From contig NZ_VCLA01000011.1 in assembly GCF_009600885.1 (NCBI RefSeq), positions 1-52,825 of the forward strand: DNA of 52,825 nt, given 5' to 3'. Below the pieces are notes generated by a model. That model was not told the DNA's origin, did no database searches, and was given only the letters and a program-made list of their open reading frames with translations. The position numbers and the translations under genes were made by a program. Shown here piece by piece: positions 1 to 8,447 of the stretch (position 1 is the stretch's first letter; each line of letters begins with the position of its first letter). This DNA comes from Streptomyces jumonjinensis (GTDB lineage: Bacteria > Actinomycetota > Actinomycetes > Streptomycetales > Streptomycetaceae).

Positions 1-138
1 CTCCGCGAGGCCGCGTACGGTCGGCAGCCGGTAGCCCACCGGCAGCGCACCTGAGCGCGCCTCCCCGGAGATCTGCGCTCGGAGCTGTTCGAAGGGGGCG
101 GCGGCCGATGCGGCGTCGATGGCGATCTTCAGAGTCAC
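1..138 (-). CDS. GntR-family transcriptional regulator (N-terminal 46 codons only; cut by the window start)
   Basis: The visible 46 residues start at a GTG at 138 with a GGGGGAG ribosome-binding site about 8 bases upstream. They contain the pattern FEQLRAQISGEARSGALPVG followed by YRLPTVRGLAE, the classic first helices of a GntR winged helix-turn-helix (short YtrA/YhcF-like type). Such proteins bind operator DNA and usually respond to a small ligand. The effector-binding part lies outside the window, so the subfamily and target cannot be judged. It is divergent from the DUF402 gene at 233. Confidence 0.8.
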   Translation of the reverse strand, partial: MTLKIAIDAASAAAPFEQLRAQISGEARSGALPVGYRLPTVRGLAE

Positions 139-232
139 CCTCCGATTCTCCCCCGGCCGCGGCCCGCCCCGGCGGGAAATGGGGAGGCGACACGGCGGGG
201 TGGGCCGTATCGTCCGGGCCGTGAGGGATTCC

Positions 233-703
233 ATGGAGATACAGCTGGTCAAAGCGGGTGCGACCAAGATCCGCTATCCGGCGTCGCCGCTGGCGGACGA
301 CGGCGTCCACATCGTGGTGCGCGCCCCCTGGGCGGGGGCCGGGGTCCGCGACTTCGGCTTCGTACGGTTCGAGCCGGGCGATGTGTTCACCGAGCACTAC
401 TGGCGCGACCGGTGGTACGCGGTGAAGGAGGTACGGACCGGGGACGGGACGCTCAAGGGCTGGTACTGCGACATCACCCGCCCGGCCCGGCTGGAGGGGG
501 GCGCGCTGCGCGTCGAGGATCTGGATCTCGATCTCTGGGTGTCGGCGGACGGATCGTCCGTGCTCCGTCTCGACGAGGACGAATTCGCCGCGAGCGGGCT
601 CGCGGAGCGCGATCCCGAGGCGGCGGAGCGGGCCCTGGAGGCGCTGGACGAGCTGGACGCGCTCGCCCGTGCGTCCGGCCTCGGCGGGCTGCTCGCCCAC
701 TGA
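233..703 (+). CDS. DUF402 domain protein
   Basis: A 156-residue protein of the DUF402 family (FomD/YgaC-like fold). The family contains metal-dependent nucleoside di/triphosphate phosphatases and FomD, a cytidylyl-phosphonate hydrolase, so a small nucleotide-ester hydrolase is possible. Family features seen are the W-Y-x-V strand near residue 62, the GWYCDI motif with acidic residues around residues 82-102 and a C-terminal acidic helix (EDEF...ERDPEAAERALEALDEL). The ATG at 233 has GAGGGA 5 bases upstream. A GTG at 221 lies 7 bases after a TATCGT box, so a leaderless start four codons earlier is also plausible. The substrate is unknown. Confidence 0.75.
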   Translation: MEIQLVKAGATKIRYPASPLADDGVHIVVRAPWAGAGVRDFGFVRFEPGDVFTEHYWRDRWYAVKEVRTGDGTLKGWYCDITRPARLEGGALRVEDLDLDLWVSADGSSVLRLDEDEFAASGLAERDPEAAERALEALDELDALARASGLGGLLAH

Positions 704-837
704 CGCCGGCGGGCCCGGGGCCGGTCTTCCCCGTCGGCCCGGGGGGATGAGCACGATGACTCCGCGCACCGGGTCCCCCGTGACGAACACCCTCCCCGCG
801 GCTGCGTCGGCGGGCAGCGCGGGGAGGATGTCATGGA

Positions 838-2334
838 TCACGCGGATGCGTTACGGCGGCGCGTGATCAGCTTCTTCAGCAGGGGCCAGGCCAGCAGGAT
901 CACGATCACGGTGTACACCGTCACCGAGAACGGGGTGTTGACCAGGCCGCTGACGCTGCCGTCGCTGATCTGGAGCGCGCGGCGCAGCTGCTGTTCGGCG
1001 GCCGGGCCGAGGATCACTCCGATGACGGCGGGCAGCACGGGCAGACCGTACCGTCGCATCCCGAATCCGAGCAGGCCGATGATCAGCAGGATGATCAGGT
1101 CGAGGGCGTCGCCGCCGACCGCGTAGGCGCCGACCCCGGCGAAGAAGAGGATTCCCGCGTAGAGGTAGGGCCGAGGGATGCGCAGCAGCTTGGCCCAGAC
1201 CGGGGCGAGCGGCAGATTCAGTACGAGCAGCAGCACCATGCCGACGAAGAGCGAGGCGATCAGGCCCCACACCAGGTCGGGCTCGCGTTCGAAGAGCAGC
1301 GGTCCGGGCTGGATTCCGTACTGCTGGAAGGCGGCGAGCATCACGGCCGCGACCGCGGTGGTCGGCAGTCCGAGGGTGAGCATGGAGACCAGGGTGCCCG
1401 CGGCGGAGGCGGAGGCCGCCGACTCGGGGCCCGCGACCCCCTCGATCGCGCCCTTGCCGAACTCCTTCTTGTGCTTGGAGAGCCGCTTCTCGGTGACATA
1501 GGAGAGGAAGGTCGGTATCTCCGCGCCGCCCGCGGGGATCGCGCCGAACGGGAAGCCGATGAACGGTCCGCGCAGCCAGGGCTTCCAGGTGCGCTTCACA
1601 TCGGCCTTGTCGAGCCAGGGCCGGCCGACGGGGACCGGCTCCGCGCTGTGGCGGCGGAGATGGGCGGCGACCCAGAGCGCCTCGCCGATGGCGAAGAGTC
1701 CGACCGCGACGATGACGACGTCGACGCCGTCGGCGAGCTGGAGCGAGCCGAAGGTGAGCCGCTGCTGTCCGGTCATCTGGTCCAGGCCGATCAGCCCGAT
1801 GGTGAGGCCGATCAGCAGGGAGGCCAGTCCGCGGATCCGGGAGGAGCCGAGGACGGAGGTGACGGCGATGAAGGCCAGCACCATGATGGCGAAGTAGTCG
1901 GGCGCACCGATGTTCACGGCCAGGTCGGCGATGGTCGGGGCGAGCGCGACCAGCAGCATCGTACCGATCAGTCCGCCCGCGAAGTGGCCCACGGCCGCCG
2001 CGGCGAGCGCTTGGGCGCCACGGCCGGACTTGGCCATGGGGTTGCCTTCGATGGCGGCGACGACGGCCGCGCTCTCACCTGGGGTGTTCAGCAGGATCGA
2101 GGTGGTGGAGCCGCCGAACATCGCGCCGTAGTAGATGCCGGCGAACATGATGAACGCGCCGGTCGGCTCAAGGCCGTAGGTGACCGGCAGCAGCAGGGCG
2201 ACCGCCATCGCGGGCCCGATGCCGGGCAGCACTCCGATCGCGGTGCCCAGCAGTACGCCGATCACCGCCCAGAGCAGATTGATCGGGGTCAGCGCGGTGC
2301 CGAAGCCGTCGATCAGGGAATTGAGAGAGTCCAT
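838..2334 (-). CDS. tctA: Tripartite tricarboxylate transporter large permease TctA
   Basis: A 498-residue polytopic membrane protein, the usual length for TctA. It is the large (about 12-helix) permease of the TTT family, secondary carriers that import carboxylates such as citrate using a periplasmic or extracellular binding protein. The N-terminal [18 protein letters not shown] segment and the repeated [19 protein letters not shown] motif are diagnostic. It is the third gene of tctC-tctB-tctA and begins 3 bases after the tctB stop, so translational coupling is likely. No transport substrate can be read from the sequence. The nearby CitB-type regulator suggests a di- or tricarboxylate. Confidence 0.95.
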   Translation of the reverse strand: MDSLNSLIDGFGTALTPINLLWAVIGVLLGTAIGVLPGIGPAMAVALLLPVTYGLEPTGAFIMFAGIYYGAMFGGSTTSILLNTPGESAAVVAAIEGNPMAKSGRGAQALAAAAVGHFAGGLIGTMLLVALAPTIADLAVNIGAPDYFAIMVLAFIAVTSVLGSSRIRGLASLLIGLTIGLIGLDQMTGQQRLTFGSLQLADGVDVVIVAVGLFAIGEALWVAAHLRRHSAEPVPVGRPWLDKADVKRTWKPWLRGPFIGFPFGAIPAGGAEIPTFLSYVTEKRLSKHKKEFGKGAIEGVAGPESAASASAAGTLVSMLTLGLPTTAVAAVMLAAFQQYGIQPGPLLFEREPDLVWGLIASLFVGMVLLLVLNLPLAPVWAKLLRIPRPYLYAGILFFAGVGAYAVGGDALDLIILLIIGLLGFGMRRYGLPVLPAVIGVILGPAAEQQLRRALQISDGSVSGLVNTPFSVTVYTVIVILLAWPLLKKLITRRRNASA

Positions 2335-2337
2335 CTG

Positions 2338-2892
2338 CTAGAGCACCCCCATCAGCGGGCCACCGGGGAGCGGAACGCCGAGCAGATTGTCGAAGACGTA
2401 GTAGGTGATCAGTGAGAGGACCGCGGCGATCAGCGGATCGCGGTGGTAGTGCCTGCTGCCGAGGGCGAACGCGGCTCCCCAGAAGAGCAGCGCTCCGGAG
2501 ACGGGGAAGCCGAGCGGGCCGATGAGCACGGCGAAGCCGAGGAAGACTCCGGCGAGCAGCAGCACGGTGCGCCAGTCGCTGGGCTCGCTCAGATCGATGT
2601 CCTCGCCGCCCTCGGCCTCGCCCCGGCCGCCGCGCAGCACGTCGACGGCGAGGAGCAGGGCGATCAGGAGGAGTCCGACGCCGACCGTGATGGGGACGGT
2701 CTTGGGGCCGATGGGGCCGCGCTGGGAGATGTCGACTTCCATGGTGAGCGCGTCGGTGAGGACGAGCACGCCGATGGCGAACAGCAGGACGCTGACGCCG
2801 AGTTCGGAGTGCTCGCGCAGCCAGGAGCGGGTTCCGGCGGGCCGGTCCGAGGTCTCCGCCGACTGTGTCGCGGGTGTCTCCTGTGAGTTCAC
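2338..2892 (-). CDS. tctB: Tripartite tricarboxylate transporter small permease TctB
   Basis: A 184-residue small membrane subunit with four predicted helices: LGVSVLLFAIGVLVLTDALT, VPITVGVGLLLIALLLAVDV, TVLLLAGVFLGFAVLIGPLG and LIAAVLSLITYYVFDNLLG. TctB pairs with TctA and the binding protein in TTT transporters. The GTG start at 2892 overlaps the tctC stop by 4 bases (GTGA), which fixes the start and shows translational coupling. The upstream in-frame extension to 3012 is not family-like and is rejected. An acidic linker (EAEGGEDIDLSE) lies between helices 2 and 3. Confidence 0.92.
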   Translation of the reverse strand: MNSQETPATQSAETSDRPAGTRSWLREHSELGVSVLLFAIGVLVLTDALTMEVDISQRGPIGPKTVPITVGVGLLLIALLLAVDVLRGGRGEAEGGEDIDLSEPSDWRTVLLLAGVFLGFAVLIGPLGFPVSGALLFWGAAFALGSRHYHRDPLIAAVLSLITYYVFDNLLGVPLPGGPLMGVL

Positions 2893-3872
2893 AGCCCCAG
2901 CTCCTTCAGCACCGTGTCCACGCGCTTGTCCTGTGCGTCCAGGAAGTCGCCGAATGCGTCGCCGGTGAGGAAGGCGTCGCTCCAGCCGTTGACCTTCATC
3001 GACTCCTGCCATTCCTTCGAGGCGTGCAGCTCCTCGAAGAGGGTGATGAGCTTGTCGCGCTCATCGTCCGAGAGTCCGGGCGGGGCGACGATGCCGCGCC
3101 AGTTGGTGAACTCGGTGTCGAGTCCCGCCTCACGGAGGGTGGGGGCGTCCAGGCCGGGGACCCTCTTGGGCCCGGTGACGGCGAGCAGCCGCAGTTCGCC
3201 CGATTTGATCTGGTCCAGGTATTCGCCGACACCGGAGACCCCGAAGGCGACGTTCTCTCCGAGGATGGAGGCAAGGAGTTCGCCGCCGCCGTCGAAAGGG
3301 ATGTAGTTGACGGACTTGGGCGCGATCCCGGCGGCCTTGGCCATCAGCATGGGGGCGAGATGGTCGGGGCCGCCCGGGGAGGAGCCGCCGCCGACCGGGA
3401 GCTTGCCGGGGTTCTTCTTCCAGGCGGTCAGCAGATCGTCGATGGTCTTGTAGGGGGAGTCCTTGGACACGACCACGATGTCCTGCTCTTCGGTGAGCCG
3501 GGCTATCGGGGTGGTGTCGGCGAGAGTCTTGGGCGACTTGTTGGTGTGGACGGCTCCGACGACGCCGAGGCCCATGGACATGGCGAGCTTGCCGTTGCCG
3601 TGGTTCTCGACGAGCTGGGTCAGTCCGACGGTGCCGCCGGCTCCGGGAAGGTTGAAGACCTCGGTGTTGGAGGTGAGCTCGGCGTCCTGGGCGTTTCTGG
3701 CCGCGGTGCGGGCGGTGATGTCGTAGCCGCCGCCGGGGGTGTTGGGGACCATGATCCGCAAGCCGAGGATCTGCGTGCCGTCGTCGGAGCCCTTGCCTGC
3801 GTTGAGCAGTGGCGGCCCCACGAACACCAGCAGCGCCGCCCCGAGCAGGGCGAGGGGAGTGCGCAATCGCAC
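2889..3872 (-). CDS. tctC: Tripartite tricarboxylate transporter substrate-binding protein TctC
   Basis: A 327-residue extracytoplasmic solute receptor of the Bug/TctC family. It has an N-terminal hydrophobic export segment (PLALLGAALLVFVGPPLL) without an obvious lipobox cysteine, so it may be secreted or membrane-anchored by an uncleaved signal. Family motifs include IMVPNTPGGGYDITART, which forms the ligand carboxylate pocket, and VGGGSSPGGPDHL. The GTG start at 3872 has AAAGGCGG upstream. It is first in the tctCBA operon and divergent from the response regulator at 3997 across 124 bases, the usual arrangement for carboxylate-sensing two-component control of uptake. Confidence 0.93.
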   Translation of the reverse strand: MRLRTPLALLGAALLVFVGPPLLNAGKGSDDGTQILGLRIMVPNTPGGGYDITARTAARNAQDAELTSNTEVFNLPGAGGTVGLTQLVENHGNGKLAMSMGLGVVGAVHTNKSPKTLADTTPIARLTEEQDIVVVSKDSPYKTIDDLLTAWKKNPGKLPVGGGSSPGGPDHLAPMLMAKAAGIAPKSVNYIPFDGGGELLASILGENVAFGVSGVGEYLDQIKSGELRLLAVTGPKRVPGLDAPTLREAGLDTEFTNWRGIVAPPGLSDDERDKLITLFEELHASKEWQESMKVNGWSDAFLTGDAFGDFLDAQDKRVDTVLKELGL

Positions 3873-3961
3873 GTGAGCCGCCTTTCGATGGGGTTACTGT
3901 GAAGTGGCCCACATGTTGCCTGCGCGTTAAGAAAGTGTCTCTCTTCCGGAATCAACGGACG

Positions 3962-3990
3962 TTGTGGTCATTGTGGTCACCGCTTAGCGT
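3962..3990 (+). promoter_or_regulatory. Leaderless promoter of the response regulator, with a tandem 9-bp direct repeat
   Basis: TTGTGG (3962-3967) and TAGCGT (3985-3990) are separated by 17 bases, a good housekeeping-sigma promoter. The expected transcription start is about 6 bases downstream, on the GTG at 3997. TTGTGGTCA occurs twice in tandem (3962-3970 and 3971-3979), covering the -35 and the spacer, so it may be the binding site of the regulator itself. No Shine-Dalgarno sequence precedes the gene, consistent with a leaderless mRNA. Confidence 0.6.
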
Positions 3991-3996
3991 GTGCCC

Positions 3997-4689
3997 GTGA
4001 TGAAAGTGCTGGTGGTGGACGACGACTTCATGGTCGCCAAGCTGCACAGCCGCTATGTGTCCGCGACGGAGGGGTTCCGGGTCGTCGGGGTGGCGCACAG
4101 CGGTGCCGAGGCGCTGCGTGCGGCGGAGCGGCTTTGGCCTGATCTGGTCTTGCTGGATATCTATCTTCCCGATATGGACGGGATCGCTGTGTTGCGGGAG
4201 CTGCGGGCTGCGGAGGAGCGCGACGAGTCGCGGGCCAGCGTGGACGCGCTCTTCATCACGGCGGCGCGGGACGCCGGTGTGGTGCGCGCGGCGCTGCGGG
4301 CGGGGGCGCTGCACTATCTGATCAAGCCGTTCAACCAGGCGTCGCTTCAGGAGCAGTTGAGGCATGTGGCGGCGCTGCGGTCGCGTTTCGAGCGGCTGGG
4401 CGAGGCACGGCAGGAGGATGTGGATCAGATCTTCGGCACCCGGCCGCCGGGGTCGCGCGAGCTGCCGAAGGGGCTGGCGGCGCATACCGCGGAGCTGGTG
4501 GAGCGGATTCTGCGGGAGCACCGGACGGATCTGTCGGCGACGGAGTGCGCGGAGGCGGGGTCGCTGTCGCGGGTGAGCGCGCGGCGGTATCTGGAGTACT
4601 TCGTGGAGACGGGCCGGGTGGAGGTGACCCTGCGGTACGGGGGCACGGGCCGCCCGGAGCGGCGGTACCGCCTGGTGGGCGGGGCATAG
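3997..4689 (+). CDS. CitB/DcuR-type response regulator (orphan)
   Basis: A 230-residue response regulator. The receiver domain (about 1-125) has the acidic pocket VVDDD, phospho-acceptor Asp in LVLLDIYLPDMDG, the Thr position in FITAARD and Lys in YLIKPF. The C-terminal helix-turn-helix (about 165-230) resembles the DpiA/DcuR/CitB class, whose kinases sense extracellular carboxylates. It is divergent from tctCBA, which it probably controls. The partner PAS/CitA-type histidine kinase usually beside such regulators is absent: downstream is only a repeat tract and an unrelated gene on the other strand. The start is GTG 3997 or ATG 4000; the GTG at 3991 is too close to the -10 box. Confidence 0.88.
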   Translation: MMKVLVVDDDFMVAKLHSRYVSATEGFRVVGVAHSGAEALRAAERLWPDLVLLDIYLPDMDGIAVLRELRAAEERDESRASVDALFITAARDAGVVRAALRAGALHYLIKPFNQASLQEQLRHVAALRSRFERLGEARQEDVDQIFGTRPPGSRELPKGLAAHTAELVERILREHRTDLSATECAEAGSLSRVSARRYLEYFVETGRVEVTLRYGGTGRPERRYRLVGGA

Positions 4690-4845
4690 CCGGGGGTCAC
4701 GGTGAGGGCGGCGCGGCCACAGGGGCGTAGCCGGGGGTCATGGTGAGGGGGCGGTACGGCCGGGGGTCGCGGTAGGGGCGATACGGCCCGGGGGCGCGGT
4801 AGGGGCGGTACGGCCCGGGGGGCACGGCAGGGAGGCGGCGCGGCC
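4690..4845. repeat. Imperfect tandem repeats of 27-41 bp
   Basis: Five units each begin with CCGGGGGTC or a close variant (about 4690, 4731, 4760, 4787 and 4813) and continue with GGTAGGGGCGGTACGG-like sequence. They lie just after the response regulator stop. The opposite strand reads as low-complexity Pro/Arg/Tyr frames, which I treat as non-coding. The rest of the gap to 4928 shows nothing I recognise. Confidence 0.6.
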
Positions 4846-4928
4846 AGCCGGGGCCGACCGGTCCTGCGGGGTGCGTCCGGCGGCGGTATTCGCGATCGCA
4901 TACGCCTACGGCGGGGCGACGAGCAGGG

Positions 4929-5357
4929 TCAGATCGGTCCGAGCTCCGCGCTGTTCCAGCGCTGGGGTCGCATATGGATGACGACCTGCTCGCCCAGCTC
5001 CTTCTCCGCGAACTCGACGTAGGAGGCGACCTTGCGGGCCGGGAGATAGCGCGCGGTGATCTCCACCAGCTGCTGCCGGGTCGCGGGGGCGGCGCTGACG
5101 ACGGGCCCTTCGACGGACACGTACCGCACACTGGGCTCCACCCGGTCCACCAGCAGGGAGAAACGGCCCGCGCGGGCGATCAGCCGCTCCTTGCGGGAGC
5201 CCAGCCCGGTCATGATCCAGACGTCCCTCCCGGGTGCGTACTGGTACCAGACCGGCACGGCGAGGGGCGCCCGTCCCTCGTCTCCCGTCTCCACCGCCAG
5301 GGCCGCGATATGGGGTTCGGCCAGAAATTGCTGGCGCTCTTCACGGGTCAGGGTCAC
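4929..5357 (-). CDS. Pyridoxamine 5'-phosphate oxidase-like flavin/F420-binding protein
   Basis: A 142-residue split-barrel protein of the PNPOx-like superfamily, which binds FMN or F420 and carries out small-molecule redox reactions. Visible family features are an N-terminal helix (REERQQFLAEPHIAALAVE), the strand PLAVPVWYQY, VWIMTGLGSRKERLI and the RVEPSVRYVSVEGPV strand that lines the cofactor pocket. The GTG start at 5357 has GAAGGAG 7 bases upstream. The longer in-frame extension to 5435 lacks family similarity. The substrate cannot be assigned. It stands alone, with a large gene-free region upstream. Confidence 0.85.
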   Translation of the reverse strand: MTLTREERQQFLAEPHIAALAVETGDEGRAPLAVPVWYQYAPGRDVWIMTGLGSRKERLIARAGRFSLLVDRVEPSVRYVSVEGPVVSAAPATRQQLVEITARYLPARKVASYVEFAEKELGEQVVIHMRPQRWNSAELGPI

Positions 5358-6496
5358 GGATGACTCCTTCGCTCGGTCCGCCGGTTGTGCCGGTCCGCGG
5401 CCGGGTCTGATCGTCGGCCGGAAAGTGGTCGGCACGATAGGACAAAGCTACAGGTCCCGGACGGGCGTCGAGTCCTGATTGACCATGCATCAGCCGTTTG
5501 GTTGACCGCTGTCATACCGCGTGGAACGAGAGCGTCCACGCGGTGGGCCGATGTCCGGCCGGGGGTGCGGACGGCGTGCGGCGCCGGCGGCGGCCGGGCT
5601 CCCGGGGGCCGGGCCGGAGCGTGCGGCCCCTCTCGTGAGGGACGGCCCGGCGCTGACACCCGGCGGGGCCGCCCTCGGCCCCCGCGAGCTCTCCGCTCTC
5701 CCGTGCCGGATCGGCCGGCCGTCGGCGTCCGCGCCGGGTTCCCTTACCGGCACCGGGGAGTGACGCCCCGTCAAGAGCCGGGCCGGACGGATTCATCCGC
5801 ACGGGTGAGGGGCTCCCCTGTCGCCGCTGACGCGGGCGCGACCGTTCCGGAGGGCCTGAAGTACGGGGATCCGGGGAGGAGTCCGGGGATCAGGGGAGGT
5901 CCGGGGAGCCGCGCCCGGCGACGCGGTGCGGTGCGGGCGGCTCCGCGAAGTCCCGGACGCTCAGGTCCGCTTCACCCGCGCCGCCCTGCGGCTCGCGGCG
6001 ATCGGGGCGGGGCGGGGCAGGGCGCACCGCCCCCGGCGGCCCCGGACCGTACCGCCGTACCGCCGAGGCACTGAGGCACTGAGGCACTGAGGCACTGAGG
6101 CACCGGACATCGCCTTCGCGAACACTCCGGAACCGGTCGCGAATCCCTCGGTCCGGCCGCCCGCCCCGGTTGCCACGGCCTCCGCCGGCGACGCCCGCGC
6201 ACCACCCCTTCGGCGCGCGGTCCGGGTCCGTACTCCCGGCAGTGAGGGTCGCTTCGCCCCGGCTTCTCCCGGTGGATCCGCTCTCGTCCTCAGCCGGTTC
6301 TTAGCGCCTCCTTAAAGCAAGGATAAGGATCACGATCATCGCCGTCCGGGTGCGGACTTCGGGCTTCCGAGCGGCTAACTTGCTGCTCACCGGGGCCGGT
6401 TCGACCACCCACACCATCGGCGGCAGCGAGCCGCAGCCGCCGTTTCGGCCGGCCCCGGATCCCCCACCTGTACGCCGCATTGAGGAGAACTCCGAT
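5358..6496. other. 1.1-kb region without a convincing gene
   Basis: The open frames here, including one of 229 codons on the plus strand, are Arg/Pro/Gly-rich and look like chance frames in GC-rich DNA. Two TTGACC hexamers (near 5474 and 5502) resemble -35 boxes on the plus strand with no gene close behind. An 8-bp tandem repeat lies at 6065-6104. The last 200 bases contain AT-richer sequence (about 6300-6335) that probably holds the promoter of the monooxygenase at 6497, but I could not place its boxes confidently. Confidence 0.55.
6065..6104. repeat. 8-bp tandem repeat, five units of GAGGCACT
   Basis: Four perfect copies of GAGGCACT and a fifth ending in CC form a 40-base uninterrupted array in the gene-free stretch before the monooxygenase gene. 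No function is apparent. A tract this short and perfect may vary in copy number between strains. Confidence 0.9.
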
Positions 6497-7495
6497 ATGA
6501 CCGCTCGACGTAAGGTCTCCCTGGTCGCCGCTCTCGGCATCGTGCCGCTCGCACTGACCACGCTGACCGCCGCGCCGGCCGTCGCCCACGGTTCGATGCT
6601 GGACCCGGTCAGCCGGATCTCCGCCTGTTTCGCCGAGGGCCCGGAGAGCCCGGACTCCGCCGCGTGCAAGGCGCTGGTCGCCGCGGGCGGCACCCAGCCG
6701 CTGTACGACTGGAACGAGGTCAACATCGGCGACGCCGCCGGCCGCCACCAGCAGATCATCCCGGACGGCAAGCTGTGCAGCGTGGGCCGTGAGAAGTACA
6801 AGGGTCTCGACGCGCCCCGCGCCGACTGGCCGTCCTCCAAGCTGGCCGCGGGCAACCACACCTTCCGCTGGCGGGCCACCGCCCCCCACCGGGGCACGCT
6901 GGAGCTGTACATCACCAAGGACGGCTACGACGCGACCAAGCCGCTGAAGTGGTCGGACCTTGAGGCCCAGCCGTTCGTCAAGGTGACCGACCCCCGGCTG
7001 GAGAACGGCTCCTACGTCTTCGACGGCAAGGTGCCGGCCAAGTCCGGCCGCCATCTGGTGTTCTCCATACTCCAGCGCTCGGACTCCCCCGAGGCCTTCT
7101 ACACCTGCTCCGATGTGGTCTTCGGCGGGGCCGGCGGCGGCACGGGCTCCGCTCCGGTCGCCGAGGCCCCCTCCGATCAGGAGATCAAGCAGGGCGCCGG
7201 GAGCTCCACCGTCGACCACGGCGGCCACGGCGGCGACTCGCCCACCGAGCAGAAGGCGAACGCCGAGCACATCGCCCAGCAGACCTCCGCCGACTCGGAC
7301 GGCGGCAGCGCCCCCGAGGCGCAGAACGCCGCCGCCCCCCAGGAGATCGCGGGCGAGAAGCTCGCCGCGACCGGCGGCGACAGCACCACCTCGTACATCG
7401 CGATCGGCGGCGCGGCGGCGCTCGCCCTCGGTGCGGCGGCCATGTTCGGCACCGCCCGCCGCCGGGCGACGGCCGGCGGTCGGAGCGCCCGCTGA
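6497..7495 (+). CDS. Secreted AA10 lytic polysaccharide monooxygenase with LAxTG cell-wall anchor
   Basis: A 332-residue copper-dependent chitin/cellulose-cleaving monooxygenase (AA10, formerly CBM33). The signal peptide (1-30) ends AVA, so the mature protein begins HGSMLDP, placing His31 as the obligatory N-terminal copper ligand. The AA10 domain (about 31-225) includes ISACFAEGPE, QPLYDWNEVNIGDAAGRH and HTFRWRATAPHRGTLELYIT, which carries the second brace histidine. A disordered acidic/His-Gly linker follows, then LAATG at 289-293, a hydrophobic helix and an Arg-rich tail. That arrangement is a class E sortase signal. The enzyme is therefore probably attached to the cell wall rather than freely secreted. 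It has no carbohydrate-binding module. AGGAG lies upstream of the ATG. Confidence 0.92.
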   Translation: MTARRKVSLVAALGIVPLALTTLTAAPAVAHGSMLDPVSRISACFAEGPESPDSAACKALVAAGGTQPLYDWNEVNIGDAAGRHQQIIPDGKLCSVGREKYKGLDAPRADWPSSKLAAGNHTFRWRATAPHRGTLELYITKDGYDATKPLKWSDLEAQPFVKVTDPRLENGSYVFDGKVPAKSGRHLVFSILQRSDSPEAFYTCSDVVFGGAGGGTGSAPVAEAPSDQEIKQGAGSSTVDHGGHGGDSPTEQKANAEHIAQQTSADSDGGSAPEAQNAAAPQEIAGEKLAATGGDSTTSYIAIGGAAALALGAAAMFGTARRRATAGGRSAR

Positions 7496-7548
7496 CGCAC
7501 GGGCCCCGCTGAGACCCCGCCGCACCGGCCCCGCTGAGCCGATGACCA

Positions 7549-7587
7549 GACCTGCGCGTCCGTCAGTCGATGACGGACGCGCAGGTC
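7549..7587. terminator. 17-bp perfect hairpin between convergent genes
   Basis: The arms GACCTGCGCGTCCGTCA and its exact complement flank a 5-base loop. The hairpin spans the last codons and the stop of the lipase gene and lies 54 bases after the monooxygenase stop. It can therefore act as a bidirectional, U-tract-free terminator. The 3' end of the lipase coding sequence is itself one arm. Confidence 0.8.
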
Positions 7588-8447
7588 GTCGGCTTCGCGT
7601 TCGCCGGGTCGAGGGCGTTCGCCACCTCGTGATAGGCGATCCGGTCGGTCGTGCCGACCGTGACATGCGCGGAGAGATCGAGCGGGCAGAGGTCCTGGAC
7701 CGTGACGTTCCGTACCCCCGGTCCTGCCAGGAACTGGCTGCGGTACGGGGTGACGACCTGGTCGTAGCGGGTGGCGATCACCGTGTAGCGGACTCCGGGG
7801 ACCGTGTCCCCGCCCGCGTTCAGCCGGGTCATGAACGGGGATCCGACGACCTGGTCGGTGAGGGCCGGGGTGTGCGAGCTGATCAGATCCTCGGCCCCGG
7901 GGAAGTACGGCAGCAGCCCGGTGAAGCCCGACAGCGTGGTGCCGTGATTGCTGGGCGCGATCCCGATCAGGGCGTTCACCTTCCGCGCGCCGCCGAGGAA
8001 CTTGAGGTAGTGGCGCGGCATCATGCCGCCCTGCGAGTGGCCGACGAGATCCGCCTCGGCCGCGCCGGTCGCGGCGAGCACCTTGTCGACATAGACGTCG
8101 AGCTGTTCGGCGGACTTCGCGACGGGGCCGAGCCCGTGGAAGACGGGCACGCCGGGCAGCTGCCCGTAGTCGAGCGAGAAGACGCAGTAGCCGCGCCGGA
8201 CCAGATAGGGCGCGAGGACGAGCCAGTTGTCGATCGAGTTCCCGAGGGTGCCGTGAACCAGGATCACCGGGCGCGGATGGGCGGCGGAGGGCTTGCAGGA
8301 GTAGTCGTTCCAGCCGCTGCCGGCCGCTGCCGCCGGGGCCGCGACGGCGGCGGCCGGGGTGACCGAGAAGGCGATCGCCAGCAGTAGCGCGATCAGCGGC
8401 CCGAGCGCTCGCTTCCAGCGCGGCGGCGCACTCTTCCAGGGCGTCAT
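7563..8447 (-). CDS. Secreted triacylglycerol lipase/esterase, alpha/beta-hydrolase fold
   Basis: A 294-residue protein with a signal peptide (about 1-42; Arg/Lys-rich start, then LGPLIALLLAIAFSVTPAAAVAAPA). The catalytic core shows the oxyanion motif VHGTLGNS near residue 80, the nucleophile elbow GHSQGG near residue 140, a DQVV acid site and a C-terminal HVTV/YHEV histidine region. Four cysteines suggest disulfides. Size and motifs match the actinobacterial class I.7 / EstA-type lipases that hydrolyse ester-linked fatty acids outside the cell. The start is the ATG at 8447 with AGGAG upstream; the in-frame extension to 8954 is rejected. Confidence 0.9.
   Translation of the reverse strand: MTPWKSAPPRWKRALGPLIALLLAIAFSVTPAAAVAAPAAAAGSGWNDYSCKPSAAHPRPVILVHGTLGNSIDNWLVLAPYLVRRGYCVFSLDYGQLPGVPVFHGLGPVAKSAEQLDVYVDKVLAATGAAEADLVGHSQGGMMPRHYLKFLGGARKVNALIGIAPSNHGTTLSGFTGLLPYFPGAEDLISSHTPALTDQVVGSPFMTRLNAGGDTVPGVRYTVIATRYDQVVTPYRSQFLAGPGVRNVTVQDLCPLDLSAHVTVGTTDRIAYHEVANALDPANAKPTTCASVID

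Noticed and set aside
4425..4901. Pro/Arg-rich minus-strand frames across the repeats after the response regulator
   Set aside because: Their amino acid pattern is produced by the GC-rich tandem repeats; there is no sign of the missing histidine kinase in any frame.
5385..6074. A 229-codon plus-strand frame in the gene-free stretch
   Set aside because: Arg/Pro/Gly-rich with no motif or ribosome-binding site; it includes part of the 8-bp repeat array.
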